Assembly (NCBI RefSeq): GCF_000338875.1
Contig: NZ_AOMO01000035.1
Location: forward strand, 1-64,000
Direction of reading: 5' to 3'
Origin: Vibrio mimicus CAIM 602
GTDB lineage: Bacteria; Pseudomonadota; Gammaproteobacteria; Enterobacterales; Vibrionaceae
DNA: 64,000 nucleotides
How positions within the stretch are numbered: the first letter of the stretch is position 1; every line of letters starts with the position of its first letter. The notes below the pieces were generated by a model that made no database searches, was not told the origin of the DNA, and saw only the letters and a program-made list of their open reading frames with translations. This document shows, piece after piece, positions 1 to 8,575 of the stretch. The position numbers were made by a program, and so were the translations under genes.

Positions 1-1
1 T

Positions 2-130
2 CGTAACCAGATCCTATCGGAGCTGAAACAAGGTTGCCCAGAAGTGGAAAACAGCCTGTTCTGGAAAATTTGGCCTTGGTATGTACGCCTAGTTTGCCCA
101 GTACTGATGTTGATGGTGTTTTTCGCCTAA
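2..130 (+). CDS. C-terminal end of a sodium-dependent (NSS/SNF-family) transporter, partial
   Basis: The window opens inside a gene. Frame 2 reads 42 codons to a TAA at 128-130. The tail is basic/polar followed by an aromatic and hydrophobic segment (FWKIWPWYVRLVCPVLMLMV), which resembles the last transmembrane helix of bacterial neurotransmitter:sodium symporter family transporters. Family assignment rests only on this short tail and is tentative. A strong terminator follows about 33 bases downstream, so this is the end of a transcription unit. Confidence 0.6.
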   Translation, partial: RNQILSELKQGCPEVENSLFWKIWPWYVRLVCPVLMLMVFFA

Positions 131-161
131 TCGAAACCACAGATAACGAACTTTCTATATA

Positions 162-188
162 AAAGCGGCTTTCGAGCCGCTTTTTCTT
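162..188 (+). terminator. Rho-independent terminator
   Basis: A perfect 7-bp GC-rich stem (AGCGGCT / AGCCGCT, 164-170 with 175-181) with a TTCG tetraloop is followed by a T-rich tract. It ends the transporter gene upstream. Confidence 0.9.
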
Positions 189-238
189 TAGGCGTAGAGG
201 GTTTTGAGTATAATCACGCCGCAAAGTGAGGCGTATTT

Positions 239-940
239 ATGTTTGATATTCTGTTTACCCATCCTGATTTCCTGCTTATCAACAAACATCCTAATGTGTC
301 AGTACACAAAGATGATGGTGATACGATGCTGTTACAAGAAGTCGCAGCACAAAGTGGTGATAGCCAGCTCTATTTAGTCCATCGCTTAGATAAGATGACT
401 TCGGGCATATTATTGTTGGCACGCAATGCGGCGGCGGCGAGTGAGCTATCACAAGGTTTTGCTAAGCGTACGGTAGAGAAATTCTATCTCGCGATTGGCA
501 GTAAAAAGCCAAAGAAAAAACAGGGTTTGGTCTGTGGTGATATGGAACGTTCACGCCGTTCATCATGGAAATTGGTGAATTCACAACATAATCCGGCGGT
601 GACTCAGTTTATCTCAACGACTGCAGCACCGGGTGAGCGTCTGTTTTTGTGTAAACCACACACTGGAAAAACTCACCAAATTCGGGTGGCACTAAAATCG
701 ATTGGATCGGCAATCGTGGGCGATCCTATCTACAATGCGGCTGATGAGTCCGATCGCGGTTATCTGCATGCTTTCGCTTTGCGTTTCTCCTATCAAGATA
801 CGCTTTATCAGTGGTTGTGTGATCCGCGCCAGTTCCCGCAGTTGGGCACAAAATGGCAGGAAGAAGTGGTGAGCCAAGGAATCGACAGTTGGCTTACACC
901 ATGGGATTTACCTTGGCCTGTGGTTAACATCCGTTCTTAA
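239..940 (+). CDS. RluA-family pseudouridine synthase
   Basis: A 233-residue cytoplasmic enzyme that should isomerise uridine to pseudouridine in rRNA or tRNA. The RluA-family catalytic motif HRLDKMTSG is present with the active-site aspartate at D51, and the later motif KPHTGKTHQIRV (about residues 139-150) is the family's substrate-binding stretch. There is no S4 domain, so it is a short single-domain RluA type rather than RluB/C/D-like. GAGG lies 7 bases before the ATG. The exact RNA target cannot be read from the sequence. It is transcribed alone between a terminator upstream and a convergent operon downstream. Confidence 0.9.
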   Translation: MFDILFTHPDFLLINKHPNVSVHKDDGDTMLLQEVAAQSGDSQLYLVHRLDKMTSGILLLARNAAAASELSQGFAKRTVEKFYLAIGSKKPKKKQGLVCGDMERSRRSSWKLVNSQHNPAVTQFISTTAAPGERLFLCKPHTGKTHQIRVALKSIGSAIVGDPIYNAADESDRGYLHAFALRFSYQDTLYQWLCDPRQFPQLGTKWQEEVVSQGIDSWLTPWDLPWPVVNIRS

Positions 941-973
941 TAGCAAATCGGGTAGGGTGAGCCTAAAGGAAAT

Positions 974-1006
974 CCCCTCATCACCAATTCATCAAGGGAT
1001 GAGGGA
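974..1006 (-). terminator. Hairpin between convergent genes, possible terminator
   Basis: CCCTCATC (975-982) can pair with GATGAGGG (998-1005) around a 15-base loop, lying between the pseudouridine synthase and the end of the minus-strand ynj-like operon. On the minus strand it is followed by ATTTCCTTT, a weak U-rich tail. The loop is long, so this is a moderate call. Confidence 0.45.
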
Positions 1007-1021
1007 AAGTGTGCAGTGTAC

Positions 1022-1657
1022 TTATTGTTGGCTTACTTCACTCTGCTCGGCTTGATGCAGCGTTTGAAAACCGTAATAGATACGTGTCGCCGTAGTAAAC
1101 CAGCAGGCTGCACCAAATACCCAAGCGATTGTTGAAAAGTAATTGGGCAGTAAACACATCAGCACAAAGCATCCAATGGTTTCAGTACCTTCAGTCAGGC
1201 CACTCATGTAGTACAAAGATTTGTGGTGATATACCGGGTTGGCAATACTGCGCTTGCTTGCCATGACTGCGAAGGCGAGAAAACTGCTGCCAGTGCCAAT
1301 GAAAGCAAAAATGAGAAATGCTCCCGCAACCGCGTTGCTTTCTGGGTTGGCAAGTACGAAGCCAAACGGCACCAAGGAATAAAACAGAAAATCGAGGCTG
1401 ATATCGAGAAATCCGCCTGAATCTGTAAGCCCTTGACGACGTGCGAGTGCGCCATCTAATCCATCACAAATTCGATTCACTGTTATCAATGTCAGTGCGA
1501 GTAAATATTGCTCCATCGCGAGAGCGGGCAATGCTAAAACCCCAAACAGGAAACCGAACAAAGTCACTTGATTTGCCCTAATTCCTGCGTTGTCCAACAC
1601 GTTTGCTGCCTGAGAGATAGGCCAACGGATTGCCTTAATCGCGTATCGATCAAGCAT
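1022..1657 (-). CDS. ynjF: CDP-alcohol phosphatidyltransferase family membrane protein (YnjF-like)
   Basis: A 211-residue inner-membrane protein with the CDP-alcohol phosphotransferase signature: DGLDGALAR followed by GGFLDISLD (roughly residues 64-88), giving the metal-binding aspartates of the D-x2-DG-x2-AR...G-x3-D-x3-D motif. About six hydrophobic segments fit the family. Such enzymes transfer a phospho-head group from a CDP-activated lipid or alcohol; the substrate of the YnjF branch is not known to me. The start overlaps the end of the ABC ATPase gene by 8 bases and GAGG sits 6 bases upstream, so it is translationally coupled as the last gene of a ynjBCDF-like operon, an arrangement also known from E. 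coli. Confidence 0.85.
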   Translation of the reverse strand: MLDRYAIKAIRWPISQAANVLDNAGIRANQVTLFGFLFGVLALPALAMEQYLLALTLITVNRICDGLDGALARRQGLTDSGGFLDISLDFLFYSLVPFGFVLANPESNAVAGAFLIFAFIGTGSSFLAFAVMASKRSIANPVYHHKSLYYMSGLTEGTETIGCFVLMCLLPNYFSTIAWVFGAACWFTTATRIYYGFQTLHQAEQSEVSQQ

Positions 1658-2297
1658 TGTTCACCTCACTTGGCCATTCGATCACTCGGCTACCGGCTGG
1701 AACATCATCATGATCATGAGTCACCATTAAAGTCGGTATGCCCGCGCTTGTGAGCTGGTTGAAAACCCAATCACGAAATTGGCTGCGCAGAGCTTTATCT
1801 AATTTACTGAAGGGTTCATCAAGCAAAACCAGTTTGGGTTCGGCGAGCAGCATACGCATCAAGCTAATCCGCGCTCTTTGCCCACCAGAAATTTGTTCGG
1901 GGAACGAGCAAGCTAGGTCTAAAAGCGCGATTTTCTTCAGGGCTGCAAGTGCGTTCTGCTTACGTTGCTCACCTTTAACTCGATTAGGAAGGGCGAAGGC
2001 GAGATTCTCCCACACATTCAGGTGTGGAAAGAGTAAATCATCCTGAAACAGCATACCGACTTGGCGCTGATGAGCTGGCACTGTGTTAAGCACGCTATCC
2101 CCGAGCTGAATGGAGCCTTGGTAGGTAAAATCCGTTGCCAAATGACCTGCAATAACACTGAGTAGGGTTGATTTTCCACAACCACTTGGGCCCATCAAGC
2201 TGACAATCTCACCCTCAGCGATGGTCAGGTTAAAATCTGCCAGCAGGCAGCTATCGTCTTGTCTACGGATGACGAGGTTTTCGAGAGAAAAGACCAT
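1650..2297 (-). CDS. ynjD: ABC transporter ATP-binding protein (YnjD-like)
   Basis: A 215-residue cytoplasmic ATPase subunit. Visible motifs: Walker A GPSGCGKST (about residues 36-44), signature ISGGQRARISL (about 136-146), Walker B LVLLDEP, and the switch histidine in VTHDHDD. It would power the permease encoded just upstream. Its start lies 35 bases inside the permease gene and its end overlaps the phosphatidyltransferase start. It is short for an ABC ATPase and lacks a C-terminal regulatory domain, like ThiQ/YnjD. Confidence 0.9.
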   Translation of the reverse strand: MVFSLENLVIRRQDDSCLLADFNLTIAEGEIVSLMGPSGCGKSTLLSVIAGHLATDFTYQGSIQLGDSVLNTVPAHQRQVGMLFQDDLLFPHLNVWENLAFALPNRVKGEQRKQNALAALKKIALLDLACSFPEQISGGQRARISLMRMLLAEPKLVLLDEPFSKLDKALRSQFRDWVFNQLTSAGIPTLMVTHDHDDVPAGSRVIEWPSEVNNA

Positions 2298-3966
2298 GAA
2301 ATACCACTTTAAATTGGGCTACTCGATAGCGGTGTACTTGCACACGTCCGAGTAAAAGGGCAAACGAAAAGAATACAAAAGGCAATATAGCTTGGCAGAT
2401 GGCGTAAATCGCAGTGACACGACGATCATAACCGCTGGAAAGAGCGACCGCCTCAGTCGTGATGGTGGTTAAACGGCCACTGCCCAACATTAAGGTTGGA
2501 AGATATTGCGCAAGACTGACACTGATCCCCACCGCCCACGCATACAGCAGGGCAGGAAATAATAAAGGGAGTTTTACTCTCCAGAAAATCTGCCATTCGT
2601 TTTTGCCTAAACTGCGTGCCACTTTAGAGTAGTTAGGGTTGTAGCTTTGCCAAGGGCCACTAAGTGCGAGATAGACTAAAGGAAACGCAAAAAAAGTGTG
2701 CGCCCAAACAACCCATAACGCATAGGCTTGTGATGCAATCATCAAGGTCAAAACTTGAATACCAAACAGCAAAGAAAGTTGCGGCAGTAACATAGGCAAA
2801 GCGATGAAGTAGACGGGAATCGCTCGCTTAGTTTGCAAGCGATATTCTTGAGCAATAACCGCAAACAGCAGGGCTAAAGTGCCAGAGCAAAGGGCAAGCA
2901 GCACACTGGTTTCAATATTTACCAACACATTTGGCCATTCATCCCCCCAAAACTGCACTGTCCATTGACTAGGAAAAAGGTCGGGAAAACGCCAACGCTG
3001 AGTCACACTCCACACTAGGGTCAGCGGAATGATCGATACAGAAATAACGAACAAAAGGCCGAGCAACGTTTTATGGGGCAGAGGCGGGGAATGGCGTCCT
3101 GAAGACTGCCAATTCCGGCAACCTTGGGTAATGAGCCATTCAAAAATGCGAATGACCAATAAAATAATGCTGGCTAACAGCAATAAAACTACAGCGCCGG
3201 AGGCAGCTCTTGGCAATAAACTCAGGTCGGGTTCATTAAACCACTGCCATACCAATACAGAAAACGTAGGTGGCGTGGTTGGCCCAAGCACCAAGCTGAA
3301 ATCAACGACAGAAATTGCATAGGCCGCCACTGCAAACAGAGTAAAACGGATTTTACGTAGCCATTGCGGGAAGATGATTTTCCACCACATCTGCTGCTCT
3401 GAGTAACCTAAAGAAGCACTGAGCATCTGCATCTTCGGCAAATTAAACTGCTGCAAGATAGGCAAACTGATCAGCAGAATAAAAGGCACTTCTTTGAATG
3501 CTAGTCCCAAGGTTAGGCCAATGGCATACGGGTCATGCACTAACCAAGCGGCATCTTGGGAGGGATCTCGATACTCAAACAGACTGTGGAGTAAGCGGGC
3601 GAGCCATCCTGTCGAAGAGAAAAGAAAAGCAAAACCAATCGCAAAGGCCACATGAGGCAGCGCAATCAGCATGGATAAGCTGTTTTCGATGCGTTTCCAA
3701 CGAGGGTGAAACCAAAAGCGTTGCAAAATAGCAAAGCTGATCAGAAGTGCCAGATAAGTACTAATGAGAGTGGAACTAACGGAAAGCAGCAAGGCATATT
3801 CCACACCTTGCCACTGCCATACTTGGCTAAAGCCGAGCCAAGAGGGTTGATGATGCCCAAGTGCGGGCAGATAACCTAAGGCGGATATCAGCACGCCAAC
3901 CAATCCGGGTAAGATTGGTGCAATACACAGCAGGATTAAACTCCAATAGGCAAACCTAAGCATCAT
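2263..3966 (-). CDS. ynjC: ABC transporter permease, two fused membrane modules (YnjC-like)
   Basis: A permease of about 567 residues with roughly 12 hydrophobic segments arranged as two similar halves, each with an EAA-type coupling loop (SASLGYSEQQMWWKIIFP in the first half, ARSLGKNEWQIFWRVKLP in the second). A fused double permease is the pattern of ThiP, iron (SfuB-type) and YnjC transporters. The open frame extends to a TTG at 3972, but the ATG at 3966 gives a normal membrane N-terminus. Substrate is unknown. It overlaps the ATPase gene by 32-35 bases. Confidence 0.88.
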   Translation of the reverse strand: MMLRFAYWSLILLCIAPILPGLVGVLISALGYLPALGHHQPSWLGFSQVWQWQGVEYALLLSVSSTLISTYLALLISFAILQRFWFHPRWKRIENSLSMLIALPHVAFAIGFAFLFSSTGWLARLLHSLFEYRDPSQDAAWLVHDPYAIGLTLGLAFKEVPFILLISLPILQQFNLPKMQMLSASLGYSEQQMWWKIIFPQWLRKIRFTLFAVAAYAISVVDFSLVLGPTTPPTFSVLVWQWFNEPDLSLLPRAASGAVVLLLLASIILLVIRIFEWLITQGCRNWQSSGRHSPPLPHKTLLGLLFVISVSIIPLTLVWSVTQRWRFPDLFPSQWTVQFWGDEWPNVLVNIETSVLLALCSGTLALLFAVIAQEYRLQTKRAIPVYFIALPMLLPQLSLLFGIQVLTLMIASQAYALWVVWAHTFFAFPLVYLALSGPWQSYNPNYSKVARSLGKNEWQIFWRVKLPLLFPALLYAWAVGISVSLAQYLPTLMLGSGRLTTITTEAVALSSGYDRRVTAIYAICQAILPFVFFSFALLLGRVQVHRYRVAQFKVVFHGLFSRKPRHP

Positions 3967-3975
3967 TAACAACCG

Positions 3976-5124
3976 TTATTTTAGGCTGTTGCCGTAACGT
4001 TTTTGCCACTCAGCTTCCAATGCACCCTGCCAGCTTGGATGAGGTTCCGCGATAGCAGGAAACAGCATGGTGTTTTTTGCGCTGCCAGTTAGGTTTTGTG
4101 TTTTAAGGACAGAAGGGTCACCCCAAATTGATAAATCACCCTTGCGTGATTGCGCTTCACCACTGAGTAGGAAGTTAATGGCAACCAAGGCACCTTCTTT
4201 GGCGTTGGCATTCCATGGAATGGCTAAGAAGTGGATGTTGGTTAAAGCACCATTTTTCATTGCATAGCTTTGTGCAGTTGGAGCTAATTTACCTGTCGCT
4301 TGGGCTGAAAATACTGCATTGGGGTTGAAGGTGATGGCGAGATCCAGCTGTCCATCATCAAGCAACTGCATCATTTGTGAAGAACCCGATGGGAACTGTT
4401 TGCCTTTACGCCAAGCCACGGTATGCAGTTCATCCAAATATTGCCACAGTGGTTGAGTGATTTGATCAAACGTTGTTGGATCAACAGCTTTGTTGAGCGC
4501 AGGTGAGTATTGAGTCAGCTCAATCAAGGCTGCTTTTAAGAAGCTAGTGCCATGAAATTCAGGAGGCTGAGGGTAACTGATTCGATTTGGAAACGCTTTA
4601 GCGTAACTCAGCAGTTCAGCAAACGAAGTCGGTGGGTTATTCAACAACTGCTTATCATGGATGAAGACTAACTGCCCGACGCCCCAAGGTGCTTCCAAAC
4701 CTTCGGTTGGCTCAGAAAAATCGCTATCTACAGGCAGACTTGTATCGACAATTTGCCAGTTCGGTAAGTTTTCAACAAATGGCCCGTAGAGTAAGCCATT
4801 ACTTTTCATCGATTTAAAATTTTCACCGTTGATCCAGACTAAGTCGACGCTGCCGTGATCATTTTTTCCTGCCGCTTTCTCGGCGATTAAACGAGTCGTA
4901 GTTTCCGCAATGTCTGTCACTTTTACATGCTGTAGCGTGACTCCGTAACGAGATTTGAGTAGATCAGCAGACCAACGTAAATAGCTGTTAATCTCTTGGC
5001 TGCCACCCCAAGCATGAAAATAAACGGTTTGTCCGCGGGCTTTTTCAGTGATCTCTTCCCATGACTGCGCAGAAACGGTAAATGAAAGGGCGCACGCAGA
5101 GAGGAAAGTCAGCAATTTTTTCAT
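3976..5124 (-). CDS. ynjB: ABC transporter periplasmic substrate-binding protein (YnjB-like)
   Basis: A 382-residue secreted protein. Residues 1-19 form a Sec signal peptide ([19 protein letters not shown], then QSWEEI). The rest looks like a type 2 extracellular solute-binding protein of the YnjB group ([27 protein letters not shown]). It starts at an ATG with AAGGA 6 bases upstream, is the first gene of the ynjBCDF-like operon, and ends only a few bases before the permease. The ligand is not known; homology to thiamine- and iron-type binding proteins is suggestive only. Confidence 0.88.
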   Translation of the reverse strand: MKKLLTFLSACALSFTVSAQSWEEITEKARGQTVYFHAWGGSQEINSYLRWSADLLKSRYGVTLQHVKVTDIAETTTRLIAEKAAGKNDHGSVDLVWINGENFKSMKSNGLLYGPFVENLPNWQIVDTSLPVDSDFSEPTEGLEAPWGVGQLVFIHDKQLLNNPPTSFAELLSYAKAFPNRISYPQPPEFHGTSFLKAALIELTQYSPALNKAVDPTTFDQITQPLWQYLDELHTVAWRKGKQFPSGSSQMMQLLDDGQLDLAITFNPNAVFSAQATGKLAPTAQSYAMKNGALTNIHFLAIPWNANAKEGALVAINFLLSGEAQSRKGDLSIWGDPSVLKTQNLTGSAKNTMLFPAIAEPHPSWQGALEAEWQKRYGNSLK

Positions 5125-5245
5125 GGATTGTCCTTAATAATTTGACTTTATTGTGTCTCTAGACCGGATAAACGATGCTTGTCTTTCATTATGAAGGAAA
5201 AAAAGCAAAATGCTCGGTTTGCTTTGCCCTTATCTATAGAATTGA

Positions 5246-5280
5246 TAAACAAAAACGGCAGCTAAATTAGCTGCCGTTAG
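5246..5280 (-). terminator. Rho-independent terminator of the HslJ-like gene
   Basis: A 10-bp stem (AACGGCAGCT / AGCTGCCGTT, 5254-5263 with 5269-5278) is followed on the minus strand by GTTTTTGTTT. It sits just after the stop of the META-domain lipoprotein gene. Confidence 0.85.
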
Positions 5281-5304
5281 ACATGAACTACGAAACAGAG
5301 AGGG

Positions 5305-5748
5305 TTATTTTACCCAGTCACGCAGAGTATAAGTCAACGTGTGTACATCGTTTTTCAGAGTCAATGTATCTTTAGTGAGAGTGATGTTGCTCCAGTCGGT
5401 CAAGGTTTGTGACACGGCTTGCTCTGTATCCATCACATCACCAATACACATTTTCATGGTCATGCCCATTTTTTCAATGCGGAATTGGTTATCTTTGAGT
5501 TCAGCTTTACCAAAGAAGTTGTTACAACCTGCGTTACCGCTGGCCATCATTTGCTCACCAATTTCTAAACGTGGTGCTTCATTGTGTTCGCCTTTCACCA
5601 CATCTTTGCCATCAATTTGCGTTAGCTGCCAATTGTGGTGTTGAAGATCTTGAGCAGTAATTTGCACATCATCACCATTGCTTGCACAAGCGGTCATCAA
5701 TACAGGTAGGGTAATTGCGGCAAGTAATGATTTTGAACTAAGCTTCAT
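5305..5748 (-). CDS. hslJ: META-domain (HslJ-like) lipoprotein
   Basis: A 147-residue lipoprotein: signal peptide with lipobox LMTAC near residue 21, then one META/HslJ domain (NWQLTQIDGK, AGCNNFFGKAELKDNQFRI, GMTMKMC). In E. coli HslJ is a heat-inducible protein linked to novobiocin resistance; the role here is inferred only by family. The frame is open to 5778, but the ATG at 5748 has AGGAG 8 bases upstream and starts a proper signal peptide, so I chose it. The gene is monocistronic, with a terminator after it, and is divergent from the DUF1289 gene. Confidence 0.88.
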   Translation of the reverse strand: MKLSSKSLLAAITLPVLMTACASNGDDVQITAQDLQHHNWQLTQIDGKDVVKGEHNEAPRLEIGEQMMASGNAGCNNFFGKAELKDNQFRIEKMGMTMKMCIGDVMDTEQAVSQTLTDWSNITLTKDTLTLKNDVHTLTYTLRDWVK

Positions 5749-5893
5749 AATATTCACTCCTAATGTGGAAACCCGCACAGTATAGTGAATAAAACACTGT
5801 TTTTGTCAGTTTAAGGTCATGGTTTATATGAAACTTTGAACCTAGTCGCCTTACAAACCACCGAGAAGTCAGTAAAAAGGATGTGATTTCCCT

Positions 5894-6160
5894 ATGGAGC
5901 AACTGGAGTTTTTCAATATTGTCAGCCCCTGCATTGGGGTATGCAGTGTCGATGAGAAAGGCTATTGCACAGGTTGCCTGCGTAAGCGTGAAGAACGTTT
6001 TAACTGGCTGAGTATGACACCGGCTCAGAAACTGCATGTGATCAAACTGTGCCGACAACGATATCGTCGTAAACAGGCGGAGGCGCGTGGTCAAGGCAAA
6101 ACGGAAAATCTGAGCGAGAGTGGAAACGCAGCAACTGACGCTCAGCAAGATCTGTTTTAA
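5894..6160 (+). CDS. DUF1289 family small cysteine-containing protein
   Basis: An 88-residue protein with the DUF1289 pattern SPCIGVCSVDEKGYCTGC followed by R-x3-E and a tryptophan (residues 11-39). Four cysteines in C-x3-C-x8-C-x2-C spacing suggest metal or Fe-S binding, an inference from the pattern. The tail is charged and low-complexity. Function is not established to my knowledge. It is divergent from hslJ and convergent with the small gene downstream. Confidence 0.85.
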   Translation: MEQLEFFNIVSPCIGVCSVDEKGYCTGCLRKREERFNWLSMTPAQKLHVIKLCRQRYRRKQAEARGQGKTENLSESGNAATDAQQDLF

Positions 6161-6165
6161 GCGGG

Positions 6166-6381
6166 CTAATCAGTCCATAAATCACTGACCCAACCTCCTA
6201 CTTGATCATCAAAGTGGTTACCCGCAAATTTGCGCGGCTCGTTGGATTTAGGATCTTTTACTTGGGACATCATTTCATAAATATAACGAGCCATCGGGTC
6301 ATTGCAGCTTTCCACTTGTTGTTTGCGGGTTGCGGCTTCTTTAATCAATTTCAGACGATAACTCTTACTGTTACGTTTCAT
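6166..6381 (-). CDS. Small conserved-looking hypothetical protein, 71 aa
   Basis: A basic then acidic small soluble protein (MKRNSKSYRLKLIKEAATRK ... GGWVSDLWTD). No family recognised. The start is set by an ideal GGAGG 7 bases before the ATG at 6381; the frame's earlier TTG (6387) lies too close to the ribosome site. The good ribosome site and compact fit between neighbours argue it is real. It ends 5 bases from the stop of the convergent DUF1289 gene. Confidence 0.7.
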   Translation of the reverse strand: MKRNSKSYRLKLIKEAATRKQQVESCNDPMARYIYEMMSQVKDPKSNEPRKFAGNHFDDQVGGWVSDLWTD

Positions 6382-6545
6382 TGGCAAACCTCCAATTTTC
6401 GAGCGACTGAGTTAAAAAGTTAGAACTCAGTCACACTATCGTCAATGGTCATTTGCCGTACATTTTCTAATCCCATTCTCGCGCTTTATTTTTCTATCTC
6501 CTTCATATTGCTCTGTGCTATGGATGTGTTTGCCCCAGTTGAGTG

Positions 6546-7643
6546 CTAATCGAGAGATTTTTTAAAGCGCATTGAAGCAACGAGCAATCCAAACAGAGTA
6601 AACAGGGCTAACCAGAACGTATCGCGCCATAAATCGCCTAAGTCTGCCCCGCGTAAGACAATTCCACGAATCAAACGCATAAAGTGAGTGGCTGGCAGTA
6701 CTTCGGAAATCCACTGCGCCACGACAGGCATTCCTTCATAAGGAAACATAAAGCCAGAAAGCAAAATGGAAGGGAGCAGAATAAACACCGTCATCTGCAT
6801 TGCTTGTAATTGGGTATTGGCGATGGTTGAGATAACCAAACCTAGGGTTAAGCTGGCAGAAATGAAGAGTAAAGTGCCAAACAAGATCTGACTGAGCGCG
6901 CCATTAATGGGGACGGCAAAAATGAAATGACCTAAGCCGAGGATGATGGCGACTTGGATCAGCCCGACAAAAATGTAAGGTACGATTTTGCCTATCATCA
7001 ACTCGATTGAATGCACTGGTGTCGTGATCAACAGTTCTAAATTGCCACGTTCCCGTTCGCGCACAATCGCAGCACTGGTAAATAGGATCATGGTCATGGT
7101 CAAGATAACCCCAAGCAGACCGGGAACAATGTTGACCGCAGACCGGCGGCTTGGGTTGTAGAGCAACGTAATTTCAAACGTAGGGGTAATAGGTTGAGCA
7201 TTAAGCACAGTAAAATCGGTGAGTGCCATATTTTTCAGCCCCGACAGCGCACCGGCGATCATGGTATCTGAACCATCAATTAACCATTGTCCGAGTTCAC
7301 GCTGTTGTTGTGTGCGTAAAACAAGATCTTTAGGCAATATCAAAGCTGCACGAATGTCGCCACTTTCAATCGCTTTTTCCGCTTCACCAACTGTGAAATA
7401 TTGCTGCTTTACAGTGACGACTTGAGTGACTTTAACCGATTCCACCAAGAGCCTTCCGAAGGTGGAATGACTTTGGTCGACAATGCCGATGGGAATGTTG
7501 CGCACATCGGTATTGATTGCAAAACCAAACAGCAGCAGTTGTATGAGCGGGATCATCACCACCATACCGAAGGTGATGCGATCGCGTGATAACTGACGAA
7601 ACTCTTTGACCAGCACCGCTTTAATTCGAAATAGACTGTTCAT
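6546..7643 (-). CDS. ABC-2 type exporter permease (YbhR/YhhJ-like)
   Basis: A 365-residue inner-membrane protein: one N-terminal hydrophobic segment (residues about 22-42), a large periplasmic region to about residue 170, then five hydrophobic segments to the C-terminus, the usual ABC2_membrane_3 layout. It contains the conserved RERERGNLELLITTPV loop before the membrane block. It is the last gene of a three-gene operon (adaptor, ATPase, permease); its ATG overlaps the ATPase stop by 4 bases. Only one permease is present, unlike YbhSR, so a homodimer is expected. Substrate unknown; drug or xenobiotic export is a family-level guess. Confidence 0.88.
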   Translation of the reverse strand: MNSLFRIKAVLVKEFRQLSRDRITFGMVVMIPLIQLLLFGFAINTDVRNIPIGIVDQSHSTFGRLLVESVKVTQVVTVKQQYFTVGEAEKAIESGDIRAALILPKDLVLRTQQQRELGQWLIDGSDTMIAGALSGLKNMALTDFTVLNAQPITPTFEITLLYNPSRRSAVNIVPGLLGVILTMTMILFTSAAIVRERERGNLELLITTPVHSIELMIGKIVPYIFVGLIQVAIILGLGHFIFAVPINGALSQILFGTLLFISASLTLGLVISTIANTQLQAMQMTVFILLPSILLSGFMFPYEGMPVVAQWISEVLPATHFMRLIRGIVLRGADLGDLWRDTFWLALFTLFGLLVASMRFKKSLD

Positions 7644-8566
7644 TGACGCCCCTTACCCGTTACCGTGACAAACACATCTTCCAAACTTGGGCGCGCCAGT
7701 GTTAGCTCTGCGGTTGCCAAGCTCGGAAAAGTACTGCGTAGCCAAAGAATCGGGTCATTCACCTCACGATAAATCAGTACGCGTAAACGAATACCGAGCT
7801 GTGCCGCGGAGCGAACTTGCGGAAAACCGAGCAGATGTTCTTTTAAATTGCGTAGCGCAGGCGCTTTGATCTCAACAACATTAACGCCCATTTGCTGCAT
7901 CAATTTTTCTGGCTCGTCATCGGCGCGAATCTCGCCCGATTCCATAATCGCTAAGCGGTGGCAGCGTTCTGCTTCATCCATATAGTGCGTGGTGACGAGA
8001 ATGGTGGTGCCTTGCGAAGAAAGATCAAACAGTTGTTCCCAAAATTCGCGGCGGTTTTCCGGATCCACAGCGGAGGTGGGCTCATCAAGAAAGAGCAGTT
8101 CAGGGTTGTGCATTGTCGCAGCAGCTAATGCCAAGCGCTGCTTTTGGCCGCCACTCATGCCTGAAACCCGTTGCTTTCGGCGTTCATCCAACCCGTAGGT
8201 TTTGAGTTGTGCTTGTGTGCGTTGCTGGAGCGTCTTACGGTTCATACCGAAAATCTGACCAATAAACTGCAAATTCTCCTGTACGGTGAGATCGTCATAT
8301 AGGGAAAATTTCTGGGTCATATAACCAATTTTCAAACGCAACAGTTCAGATTGTTTGGGAATAGACAGCCCGAGTACACTCACTTGACCGGCTGTGGGCT
8401 GCAACAGGCCAGTTAGCACCCGAATTGTGGTGGATTTTCCACAGCCATTGGGGCCTAAAAATCCGTAGATGCTGCCACGCTCTACTTTCAGGTTGATGTT
8501 TTCTATTGCCTTAAAGTGGCCAAATTGCTTAACCACATTTTCAGCGAGAATCGCGTAATCGCTCAT
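7640..8566 (-). CDS. ABC transporter ATP-binding protein of the ABC-2 exporter (YbhF-like, single domain)
   Basis: A 308-residue ATPase with Walker A GPNGCGKST (about residues 39-47), signature MSGGQKQRLALAAA (about 138-151), Walker B LLFLDEPTSAVDP and switch histidine TTHYMDEA. The C-terminal 80 residues are the regulatory extension found in ABC-2 exporters such as CcmA/NodI-like proteins. It is coupled to the permease by an ATGA overlap and lies 9 bases after the adaptor gene. It has a single ATPase domain, unlike E. coli RbbA or YbhF which are duplicated. Confidence 0.88.
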   Translation of the reverse strand: MSDYAILAENVVKQFGHFKAIENINLKVERGSIYGFLGPNGCGKSTTIRVLTGLLQPTAGQVSVLGLSIPKQSELLRLKIGYMTQKFSLYDDLTVQENLQFIGQIFGMNRKTLQQRTQAQLKTYGLDERRKQRVSGMSGGQKQRLALAAATMHNPELLFLDEPTSAVDPENRREFWEQLFDLSSQGTTILVTTHYMDEAERCHRLAIMESGEIRADDEPEKLMQQMGVNVVEIKAPALRNLKEHLLGFPQVRSAAQLGIRLRVLIYREVNDPILWLRSTFPSLATAELTLARPSLEDVFVTVTGKGRQ

Positions 8567-8575
8567 TGTGGCTCC

